Assembly: GCA_031266635.1 (NCBI GenBank) | Contig: JAISAN010000239.1 | Location: 1 to 5,260 of the forward strand | From: Treponema sp. | Lineage (GTDB): Bacteria > Spirochaetota > Spirochaetia > Treponematales > Breznakiellaceae | Reading direction: 5' to 3' | DNA length: 5,260 nt | Part shown: piece by piece, positions 1-4,938 of the stretch | Layout: each line of letters opens with the position of its first letter | Position numbering within the stretch: position 1 is the stretch's first letter | Translations under genes and position numbers: made by a program | The notes under the pieces: model-generated | What the model saw: only the letters and a program-made list of their open reading frames with translations | What the model was told of the DNA's origin: nothing | Database searches by the model: none

Positions 1-539
1 CGTAACAGGACCGCCGCCACCTCGGGATTGCCGGACTCGCCGGACACGGCGTTAAGGGTAATTACAATCTGCGTGGCGGTAAGATCGCCTGACACCAGGG
101 AGCCCTGGTACATATCCCATGAGGCGATGCGGCGTTTCAGCTCCGCGATTTCTTCGGCGCTTCCCGAAAAATTATCGGCCACCAGATCGGTAACGATGAT
201 GCTTTCGCTGTCCGACGTGATGTACCGGGTTGACATGATGGAATTTGTTTCCTTGACCAGATCGATGGTCTCCACCGCTTCGGTAAAATCCCTGATCCGC
301 GTGAGGAAGGGGGGCTCAAAGATCGTCCCGTAGGGGCGTTCAAGCCCCACCATCACCATGATTTCATCGCCATACTCTTCCTCGAAATGCCTGACGGTGA
401 TACGCTCAGGATTGTCTTCCGGCAGGACGGCCAGGATATTGTTGTCCATCCGCGCCCTGGGAAGCTGAAAGGCGAAGAACAGGGTGATAAGGCCAATGAC
501 GCCCGCCGTAATCCGGGGATGCCTGAAAATTTTTTCCAA
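1..539 (-). CDS. RND/MMPL-family membrane exporter, N-terminal part (cut by left edge)
   Basis: The first 179 residues of a large inner-membrane exporter are present; the rest lies left of the window. I translated it directly from the reverse strand. It starts MEKIFRHPRITAGVIG, with one transmembrane helix at about residues 9-26, then the LPRARMDNN...LPEDNP segment (about 26-44) that opens the periplasmic porter domain of MMPL/HAE3-type transporters. Residues 45-179 are a soluble alpha/beta stretch with no further membrane segment, as expected for the first extracytoplasmic loop. The family uses the proton gradient to move lipids, hopanoids or hydrophobic drugs; the substrate here cannot be told. 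The start is a TTG at 539-537 with AAAGGAG six bases upstream. An in-frame ATG at 605-603 has no ribosome site and overlaps a TATAAT box. The gene is divergent from a TetR-type regulator, which suggests local control. The family is fairly secure; the substrate is unknown. Confidence 0.85.
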   Translation of the reverse strand, partial: MEKIFRHPRITAGVIGLITLFFAFQLPRARMDNNILAVLPEDNPERITVRHFEEEYGDEIMVMVGLERPYGTIFEPPFLTRIRDFTEAVETIDLVKETNSIMSTRYITSDSESIIVTDLVADNFSGSAEEIAELKRRIASWDMYQGSLVSGDLTATQIVITLNAVSGESGNPEVAAVLL

Positions 540-552
540 CTGCGGCTCCTTT
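537..552 (-). promoter_or_regulatory. Shine-Dalgarno and TTG start of the MMPL exporter
   Basis: Reverse strand reads AAAGGAG (552-546), six bases, then TTG (539-537), followed by the family-like N-terminus EKIFRHPR. A second purine-rich site, AAGGAGG at 581-575, has no start codon at a usable distance. This decides the start in favour of TTG rather than the ATG at 605. Confidence 0.7.
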
Positions 553-603
553 GGCGCCGTTCCCCTGAACCGCGCCTCCTTGTTTTCGTACAGAAAATAC
601 ACC

Positions 604-609
604 ATTATA
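604..609 (-). promoter_or_regulatory. Probable -10 box of the exporter promoter
   Basis: The reverse strand carries a perfect TATAAT at 609-604. No good -35 hexamer lies 16-18 bp upstream (AAATCT, AAAATC or CAAAAT only), so the promoter may need help or may be weak. Transcription would begin near 597, giving a leader of about 58 nt before the TTG start and excluding the ATG at 605 as a start. Confidence 0.5.
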
Positions 610-639
610 AACGGGTGTAAATTACAGATTTTGGTATTT

Positions 640-658
640 GTGTACGGCCGCCGGACAC
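640..658. promoter_or_regulatory. Near-perfect 19-bp palindrome, candidate TetR operator
   Basis: GTGTACGGC-C-GCCGGACAC: eight of nine base pairs match around a central C. It lies between the exporter and the TetR-family gene, about 43-61 bp upstream of the predicted exporter start site. Size and symmetry fit operators of TetR-family dimers, which usually control their own gene and the divergent transporter. The assignment is inferred from position and symmetry only. Confidence 0.5.
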
Positions 659-678
659 TATGTTGTAATTTGTCCGGC
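650..678. repeat. 8-bp perfect inverted repeat sharing the operator half-site
   Basis: GCCGGACA (650-657) and TGTCCGGC (671-678) are perfect inverted copies 13 bp apart. The left arm is the right half of the 640-658 palindrome, so the half-site occurs three times: plus at 640, minus at 658-650, plus at 670 (TTGTCCGGC). The two plus copies are exactly 30 bp apart, about three helical turns. Five T follow the right arm, so as RNA it could look like a weak terminator, but a cooperative regulator site fits the setting better. Confidence 0.45.
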
Positions 679-693
679 TTTTTCGCGCATATT
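663..693 (+). promoter_or_regulatory. Weak candidate promoter for the TetR-family gene
   Basis: TTGTAA (663-668) and CATATT (688-693) are separated by 19 bp, longer than ideal. Transcription would begin near 700, upstream of the ribosome site at 711-718. A CATAAT at 699-704 is a poorer candidate because transcription would begin at the ribosome site itself. The pair overlaps two inverted repeats, consistent with autoregulation. Confidence 0.3.
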
Positions 694-699
694 TTGCGC
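685..699. repeat. GCGCA-tattt-TGCGC palindrome over the tetR -10 region
   Basis: Perfect 5-bp arms with a 5-bp spacer, centred at 692 and overlapping the candidate -10 box of the regulator gene. It differs in sequence from the CCGGACA half-sites, so it could be a second regulator's site or chance. Confidence 0.35.
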
Positions 700-724
700 A
701 TAATTGACGGAAAGGGAGAACGGG

Positions 725-1297
725 GTGGGAAAGACAGATGTCAGGATACAGTTTACCCGGAAGATGCTGCGGGACAGCCTGCTTATCCTTATGAAGGAAA
801 AGTCTATCCAGGACATTTCCGTTAAGGAAATCTGCGAATCCGCCGGACTGAGCCGCTCGACCTTTTACACCTATTACAAAGACCAGTACGATCTTCTGGG
901 ACAGATGGAAGAAGATATATTTATTGATCTTGACCATTTTGTCAGGAAGTATATGCCCGTAAAAGAGCTGCCCCCTTTCAGGGAACTTACCGTGCTGATT
1001 GAGGATATTTTGCGCTACATTACCGGCGGTACAAATTCGGTCCAGATACTCCTGAGTGAAAACGACACCAATAGTTTCAGGAGAAAATTCGCCCGGTATT
1101 TTTTCGGGCGCATGCGGGAATTAAAGCACATCCAGGGCAGGCCCGTGCCGGATGAACGGACGCTAAAATACTACGCTACATTTGTCAGGGACGGCTGCAT
1201 CGCCATCCTGCAGGACTGGATTAAAAACGGCATGGATATTGAGGTCCCCGATCTGGCAAAGCTCCTGGCCCGGCTGGTCCGGGGGGTGCTGGGATAA
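725..1297 (+). CDS. TetR/AcrR-family transcriptional regulator
   Basis: A 190-residue DNA-binding repressor of usual TetR length. The N-terminal domain (about residues 8-60) holds the family helix-turn-helix: ISVKEICESAGLSRSTFYTY, followed by YKDQYDLL. The C-terminal part (about 70-190) is helical and contains a YYATFVRDGCIAILQDWI segment near the end, typical of TetR C-terminal ligand-binding domains in which a tyrosine-rich helix precedes the dimer interface. The start is taken as GTG at 725, with AAGGGAG (712-718) six bases upstream. A TTG at 704 would add seven residues but has no ribosome site. The gene is divergent from an MMPL exporter and probably represses it and itself through the palindromes in the gap. 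It ends 9 bp from the convergent radical-SAM gene, with no terminator hairpin between. The ligand is unknown. Confidence 0.9.
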   Translation: MGKTDVRIQFTRKMLRDSLLILMKEKSIQDISVKEICESAGLSRSTFYTYYKDQYDLLGQMEEDIFIDLDHFVRKYMPVKELPPFRELTVLIEDILRYITGGTNSVQILLSENDTNSFRRKFARYFFGRMRELKHIQGRPVPDERTLKYYATFVRDGCIAILQDWIKNGMDIEVPDLAKLLARLVRGVLG

Positions 1298-1306
1298 CAA
1301 TAGGTA

Positions 1307-2290
1307 TTAGACCCCGCAGAAGCCTTCTGTCCAGTGCCAAACCGGGGTGGAAAGGCCGGAAAGAAAGGGATTTTGCCGGGTAAAATCCGGGAGCCAGTCG
1401 CTGCCGGGAACCAGCTCCTGATAAAATCCATCCTCTATATCAAATTCCTCAAGCCACTTGAGGACGGTCTCATATTCCGCCTGGTTCACATACCGGCCGG
1501 GAATATCACCCTGCCCCACGGGGGTGTATTGGGTCATCAGGGAAATCCGGGCCCTGCCCGCGGCGTGTTCCGCAAACCAGCGGAGTACCCCGCGGGTGGA
1601 CTCAAGATACCCCGGCAGAACCAAATGGCGGATAATGAAGACCCCTTCCGGCGCGTCCGCCATGCCCTGGGCTTGCCGCCCCGGCGTTCCGGCGAATATA
1701 TCCAGCATCCGCAGAATGGCCGCCGGGGCCGCTTCCGGGTAATCGGGGGCATGAAAAAACCGGGCCGCCACATCGCGGTCCAGGGTTTTCAAGTCCGGCA
1801 GCCAGCCCCTAATCCGGCCCCGGAGCGGCTCCAGGGCCTCAGGGCGCTCATAGGCGGATGAATTCCACAGGGCCGGAATGGTAAGCCCCGCCCGAAAGGC
1901 CGCGTCCAGGCCGGCGGCCAGAGCCGGCGCCGCATGGCTCCCGGTTACCATGTTGATATTTTCCGCCCCCTGTTCCTGAAGAGCCAGGCAGATGCGGACA
2001 AATTCCCCGGTCTCCACCGGCCGGCCCATAGCGCCGGGCAAAATCCGGCCCTCCGCGGAAAGCGGATTTCCGCGTGAAATTTGATAATTCTGGCAAAAAA
2101 CGCAGCCCAGATTACAGCCGCTGACAAAAATGGTTCCCGAGCCGCCCCGGCCGGTAATGGGAGGTTCTTCCCCCCGGTGGATGGATGCCGAGGCAAGGCG
2201 AAGCTCCGCGGTCTCCCCGCAGAACCCCCGTTCCCCGGCTTCCCGGTTTACCAAACAGAGGCGGGGACAAAGTTTACAGTTCCGGTAAAT
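1307..2290 (-). CDS. Radical-SAM Fe-S protein, PflX/COG1313 type (probable ATT start)
   Basis: A 327-residue protein related to pyruvate formate-lyase activating enzymes. The radical-SAM motif CxxxCxxC is at C59, C63, C66 (GCNLGCVFCQN), preceded by the family segment EEPPITGRGGSGTIF. It binds a 4Fe-4S cluster and S-adenosylmethionine to make radicals; the substrate of the PflX group is not established. The C-terminus (YQELVPGSDWLPDF) also fits the group. The reading frame continues upstream of the first TTG (2254-2252) and encodes YRNCKLCPRLCLVNREAG, a second cysteine motif (C5, C8, C12, then C24) typical of COG1313 proteins, so the TTG cannot be the true start. No ATG, GTG or TTG exists between that motif and the in-frame stop at 2362-2360; ATT at 2290-2288 is best placed. 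It lies two bases past the stop of the DciA-like gene, so the two are surely co-transcribed. Family assignment is strong; the start is inferred. Confidence 0.85.
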   Translation of the reverse strand: MYRNCKLCPRLCLVNREAGERGFCGETAELRLASASIHRGEEPPITGRGGSGTIFVSGCNLGCVFCQNYQISRGNPLSAEGRILPGAMGRPVETGEFVRICLALQEQGAENINMVTGSHAAPALAAGLDAAFRAGLTIPALWNSSAYERPEALEPLRGRIRGWLPDLKTLDRDVAARFFHAPDYPEAAPAAILRMLDIFAGTPGRQAQGMADAPEGVFIIRHLVLPGYLESTRGVLRWFAEHAAGRARISLMTQYTPVGQGDIPGRYVNQAEYETVLKWLEEFDIEDGFYQELVPGSDWLPDFTRQNPFLSGLSTPVWHWTEGFCGV

Positions 2291-2307
2291 ACTTAGGTTC
2301 TCCCTCT
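2288..2307 (-). promoter_or_regulatory. Shine-Dalgarno and unusual ATT start of the radical-SAM gene
   Basis: Reverse strand: AGAGGGAG (2307-2300), a 9-base spacer containing the upstream gene's TAA stop (2295-2293), then ATT (2290-2288). ATT stands exactly where a methionine is expected in front of YRNCKLCPRLC. ATT starts are rare but known, for example in infC. The close spacing suggests translational coupling. Confidence 0.5.
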
Positions 2308-2796
2308 GTTTTTGGCGGCAATATTTTTTTCCAGGCTTTTCAGGCTCTTCCGGAGTTTTTCATCGGTAATCCCGTCATACCCGGATTTACCCTCCACCAC
2401 GTCCTCCGGCAGGTCCTCCGGCGGCGGAACCGCGGATATATCCGGGATGGAATTTTCAGAATCCTCAGCCTCCGGCGCGTCTTGGCCCGGCGCGAGCGGT
2501 TCCCGGCTCAGGCGGAAAGAGATACCGGTAATAGCCAGATCGGGAAACTGGCACTGCAGGTCCTCAAGAAGTTTGTGCCCCTTGGTTTGTAATATTTGAA
2601 TCCAGCCGGGATGATCCGCCTCGACCAGCAGGATATTCCGTTCCAGATCACGAATCCGGGAATGATCGGCGGCGGCGCTTATCCCGTGTTTTTGGGTTAT
2701 CCGGGCCCAGGAATAAACAAGTTTTGAATAACCCTGGGCCTGGTGCAGTATATCTTCATCAATTATAACCGAAAGCAGCTCCCCCGCTTTTTTCAT
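2293..2796 (-). CDS. DciA-like (DUF721) protein
   Basis: A 167-residue protein. Residues 5-96 match the DUF721 fold: an N-terminal helix, a conserved tryptophan (YSWARITQ, W30), and the signature stretch ILLVEADHPGWIQILQTKGH (about 56-74) followed by LLEDL and a last strand ITGISFRL. In DciA, the known member, this domain loads or supports the replicative DNA helicase DnaB; many spirochaete genomes encode such a protein. Residues 98-138 form an acidic, proline-rich, probably disordered linker, and 142-162 a charged helix. The start ATG (2796-2794) has AAGGA only three bases upstream, so the ribosome site is short-spaced. The last codons contain a run of seven A. It is the first gene of an operon with the radical-SAM gene. 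The family is likely; helicase loading is inferred from homology, and no gyrB or recF neighbour is in the window. Confidence 0.75.
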   Translation of the reverse strand: MKKAGELLSVIIDEDILHQAQGYSKLVYSWARITQKHGISAAADHSRIRDLERNILLVEADHPGWIQILQTKGHKLLEDLQCQFPDLAITGISFRLSREPLAPGQDAPEAEDSENSIPDISAVPPPEDLPEDVVEGKSGYDGITDEKLRKSLKSLEKNIAAKNRGRT

Positions 2797-2804
2797 AGAT
2801 CCTT

Positions 2805-2834
2805 ATAATACTATTTTGCCCCTTGTTATGTAAA
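2805..2834 (-). promoter_or_regulatory. Candidate promoter of the DciA-like/radical-SAM operon
   Basis: Reverse strand TTTACA (2834-2829), 18-bp spacer, TATTAT (2810-2805). Transcription would then begin near 2798, only about two bases before the ATG, giving an almost leaderless mRNA. If so, the AAGGA at the start codon would not act as a ribosome site. An alternative CAAAAT box further upstream has a poorer -35. Confidence 0.4.
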
Positions 2835-2850
2835 GAATAAATGTGATAAA
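2824..2850 (+). promoter_or_regulatory. Weak candidate promoter of the amidohydrolase gene
   Basis: TTGTTA (2824-2829), 15-bp spacer, GATAAA (2845-2850) preceded by TGT as an extended -10 (TG at 2842-2843). Transcription would begin near 2857, just before the hairpin at 2863-2904, so the whole structured leader would be in the mRNA. The spacer is short; low certainty. A perfect TATAAT at 2804-2809 lacks a -35. Confidence 0.3.
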
Positions 2851-2862
2851 AAAAACGGAGGT

Positions 2863-2904
2863 AAGAGCCGGTTTCAAAACCCGGTCAGTATTGAACCGGC
2901 TCTT
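2863..2904 (+). repeat. Strong hairpin in the amidohydrolase leader
   Basis: AAGAGCCGGTT (2863-2873) pairs perfectly with AACCGGCTCTT (2894-2904); CAA/TTG adds three more pairs past a one-base bulge. The loop holds about 14-20 nt. No T-run follows on the plus strand, so it is not a standard terminator for that direction. On the minus strand a run of T follows after seven bases, but no gene reads that way into it. It may be a regulatory leader stem or a dispersed repeat copy. Confidence 0.65.
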
Positions 2905-2958
2905 GGAAAAACCGTAAAAGCCAATGTCATTCAAAATAATCAGTTTTGAAACTGGCTC
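2865..2958 (+). promoter_or_regulatory. Leader with two mutually exclusive pairings before the ribosome site
   Basis: GAGCCGGTTTCAAAA (2865-2879) can pair with TTGAACCGGCTC (2891-2902) or with TTTTGAAACTGGCTC (2944-2958). The second pairing runs 15 bp with one G-U pair and no bulge. Its 3' arm ends six bases before the Shine-Dalgarno AAGGAGG (2965-2971). Such competing stems are the layout of attenuators and riboswitch-like leaders. The pairing is seen directly; a regulatory role is inference, and I recognise no known riboswitch class. Confidence 0.4.
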
Positions 2959-2964
2959 AAATTT

Positions 2965-2980
2965 AAGGAGGATTATTATG
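2965..2980 (+). promoter_or_regulatory. Shine-Dalgarno and ATG deciding the amidohydrolase start
   Basis: AAGGAGG (2965-2971), six bases, ATG (2978-2980). This beats the in-frame ATG at 2924, which has no ribosome site and would put 18 extra residues in front of a normal signal peptide. Confidence 0.85.
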
Positions 2981-4672
2981 AAAAAGAATTTTCAGTTGCT
3001 TTTCCGCTTACTGCTGCCCGTTCTGGTAATGCTGGGCGGACTTACGGTTCCGCTCTCCCTGTCCGCCGCGCCCCAGGCGGATGCCATTTACATAAACGGA
3101 AATATTTATACCGTCAACGAATCATTTTCCAAAGCTTCCAGTATCGTCGTCAGGGACGGCAAAATACTATATGTGGGAGATGACGCCGCGGCGCAAAAAA
3201 ACTACAAGTCCGATTCCCCGGTGGTGGATTTAGAGGGTAAAACCGTCATTCCCGGCCTTATTGAAAGCCACATGCATTACCTTATGCTGGGCCAGACCCT
3301 GGACCGGATAGATATATTTCAAAAACCCAAGGCGGAAATCCTGGACAAAGTAAAGGCCGAAGCGGACAAACTTCCCGACGGGGAATGGATTGTTTCCATG
3401 GGGTGGAACAATGTCCTTTGGAATGAGGATTATCCCACCAAGGAAGAGCTGGATGCCGTGGCCCCAAATAATCCTGTGTCCCTGGCCAGGGTAGACGGCC
3501 ATTCCTCATGGTTCAATTCCCTGGCCCTTCAACTAGCGGGGATAGATGAAAATACCCCCAACCCCCAGGGCGGCGAAATCCTTAAAAAACCAAACGGCGA
3601 GGTATGGGGCATTTTGACCGATACCGCCGCGGACCTGGTGGAATCCAAAATTCCCGACGACGCTTCGGAGGCCCGGAAGCTGCACCGTTTTACCCTGGCC
3701 GACCAGTCGGTCATTTCCTATGGAATTACCACGCTGGTAGACGCCGGCGCCGCTAACGAGAGTATTAAAATATTAAAATCCGCCTACGAAGAAGGAACCC
3801 TCAAGGTACGGGCCTATGAAATGCTTTCCGAAGGGGAGGATATTGATTATATCAACGACGGAAACGAACCGGTCAGGGATTTATACAACGGAAAACTGTC
3901 GGTGGCCGCCGTAAAGCTGGTGTCCGACGGTTCTCTGGGTTCCCGGAGCGCCTGGCTGCTCCAGGATTATTCCGACCGGGCCGGTCATGTGGGCAACGGC
4001 AGGTGGGACGACGGGCAGATGTACCGGATTGTAAAACGGGTGGCCGAACGGGGATTCCAGATCGGAACCCACGCCATTGGCGACGCGGCGGTCCGCCAGG
4101 TTATCGACGTGCAAAAAAAGGTCATCGACGAGCTGGGCCTTACGGATCACCGGTTCAGAATCGAACACTTCCAGATTGTCGACGCGGCGGATATTCCCCG
4201 GGCCATAGAGTACGGCTTTATTCCTTCCATGGAAACGGTTCACGCCACTTCGGACATGAATATGGCGGAAGACCGGGTCGGTTCCGTGCGGATTCAATCT
4301 TCCTACGCGTGGCGCACGATCCTCGAAAACCAGGGGATTATTGCCAACGGTTCCGACGCGCCGGTGGAACTGGTAAATCCCTATCACGGCTTTTACGCCG
4401 CGGTTACCCGGCAGGACCGGGACGGCCAGCCCCCGGAGGGGTGGTATCCAAACCAGGCCCTGACCAGGGAAGAAGCCCTGCGCTCCTTTACCATCTGGGG
4501 CGCTTACGCCGCCTTTGCGGAAGAAAACAGGGGTTCCCTGGAAGCGGGAAAATACGCCGACTTTACGGTTCTTGACCGGGACATTATGACCTGTCCCGCC
4601 GCGGAAATAAAGGACATCAGCGTCCTAAAAACCGTTATCGGCGGCGAAACAGTCTACGAAAGCGGCAACTAA
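2978..4672 (+). CDS. Exported amidohydrolase, YtcJ/Amidohydro_3 family
   Basis: A 564-residue metal-dependent hydrolase. Residues 1-31 form a Sec signal peptide: KK at the start, a hydrophobic core (LLLPVLVMLGG), and a likely cleavage after SAA (29-31); there is no lipobox cysteine. The mature part has the N-terminal beta-sandwich (ADAIYINGNIYTVN, about 34-47), then IPGLIESHMHY with metal ligands H98 and H100, the lysine motif VKLVSDGSLGSRSA (K313), GTHAIGDAA (H365), RIEHFQ (H397) and NGSDAP (D460), and ends with the usual GSLEAGKYADFTVLDRD return to the sandwich. All ligands expected of an active enzyme are present and the length is normal. The family hydrolyses amide or related C-N bonds, for example N-substituted formamides, but the substrate here is unknown. 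Export to the periplasm is less usual than the cytoplasmic form. It appears to be a single-gene unit with a structured leader. Confidence 0.92.
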   Translation: MKKNFQLLFRLLLPVLVMLGGLTVPLSLSAAPQADAIYINGNIYTVNESFSKASSIVVRDGKILYVGDDAAAQKNYKSDSPVVDLEGKTVIPGLIESHMHYLMLGQTLDRIDIFQKPKAEILDKVKAEADKLPDGEWIVSMGWNNVLWNEDYPTKEELDAVAPNNPVSLARVDGHSSWFNSLALQLAGIDENTPNPQGGEILKKPNGEVWGILTDTAADLVESKIPDDASEARKLHRFTLADQSVISYGITTLVDAGAANESIKILKSAYEEGTLKVRAYEMLSEGEDIDYINDGNEPVRDLYNGKLSVAAVKLVSDGSLGSRSAWLLQDYSDRAGHVGNGRWDDGQMYRIVKRVAERGFQIGTHAIGDAAVRQVIDVQKKVIDELGLTDHRFRIEHFQIVDAADIPRAIEYGFIPSMETVHATSDMNMAEDRVGSVRIQSSYAWRTILENQGIIANGSDAPVELVNPYHGFYAAVTRQDRDGQPPEGWYPNQALTREEALRSFTIWGAYAAFAEENRGSLEAGKYADFTVLDRDIMTCPAAEIKDISVLKTVIGGETVYESGN

Positions 4673-4707
4673 GCAGTATTGAACTACAAAGATTAGTTAA
4701 GAGAAAC

Positions 4708-4804
4708 CGCAAAGGACGCCAAGATTTACGCAGAGAACGCAAAGAAAGAAAACTAAGGGAAAATCTTTGAGAACTTTGCCCATGCTTTGCGTCCTTTGCG
4801 TTAA
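4708..4804. repeat. Degenerate CGCAAAG-type inverted repeat
   Basis: The left arm contains repeated units of the type CGCAAAGGA, CGCCAAGATTTA, CGCAGAGAA, CGCAAAGAA (4708-4748). The right arm holds the reverse complement, CTTTGAGAACTTTGC and CTTTGCGTCCTTTGCG (4766-4800). The core CGCAAAGGACGC (4708-4719) and GCGTCCTTTGCG (4789-4800) is a perfect 12-bp inverted pair. This resembles a motif I remember from intergenic DNA of many unrelated bacteria; its role is not established. Here it lies behind the amidohydrolase and could fold into a long stem that ends transcription. No ORF was found in it. Confidence 0.7.
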
Positions 4805-4834
4805 ATTCCTCATTGAGTTATCCTGCAAATTAGT

Positions 4835-4857
4835 CTTTACAAGGTACTAAGGTAAAG
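4835..4857. repeat. Small inverted repeat CTTTAC/GTAAAG
   Basis: Perfect 6-bp arms (4835-4840 and 4852-4857) with an 11-bp spacer, in the gene-free gap between the amidohydrolase and the HD-GYP gene. It could be a protein-binding site or chance. Apart from this and the neighbouring repeats I see nothing in 4673-4934. Confidence 0.25.
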
Positions 4858-4888
4858 CTTATTATCTTGGATGTCTTTTTAGTGATAG

Positions 4889-4938
4889 GTAAGAGGCCAA
4901 GGTATGAAGCCGCGCATGATGGCTGCATGGCCTCTTAC
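4889..4938 (-). terminator. 10-bp perfect hairpin at the end of the HD-GYP gene
   Basis: GTAAGAGGCC (4889-4898) and GGCCTCTTAC (4929-4938) pair perfectly across a 30-base loop, which has a small inner AGCC/GGCT stem. The arm nearer the gene contains its TAA stop (4937-4935). No T-run follows on either strand, so it is not a standard intrinsic terminator; it may protect the mRNA end or stop converging transcripts. Confidence 0.45.

Noticed and set aside
137..343. Minus-strand 68-residue open frame
   Set aside because: It overlaps the MMPL exporter in another frame on the same strand and has a low-complexity, Arg/Ser/Pro-rich translation; a shadow.
387..825. Plus-strand open frames crossing the exporter start and the regulator gap
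   Set aside because: They run antisense to the exporter and through the promoter palindromes, without ribosome sites or recognisable domains.
1334..2592. Long plus-strand open frames opposite the radical-SAM and DciA-like genes
   Set aside because: GC-rich third positions of the real genes leave the antisense frames open; translations have no family features.
2855..2904. Hairpin followed by T-run read on the minus strand as an intrinsic terminator
   Set aside because: No minus-strand gene lies upstream of it (the amidohydrolase is on the plus strand), and the T-run is seven bases from the stem.
3881..4387. 168-residue minus-strand open frame inside the amidohydrolase
   Set aside because: It is antisense to conserved active-site coding sequence; a shadow.
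2886..4684. 11-base direct repeat CAGTATTGAAC at 2886-2896 and 4674-4684, flanking the amidohydrolase
   Set aside because: It could mark an inserted cassette, but a few 11-base repeats are expected by chance in a window this size, and there is no transposase or composition change.
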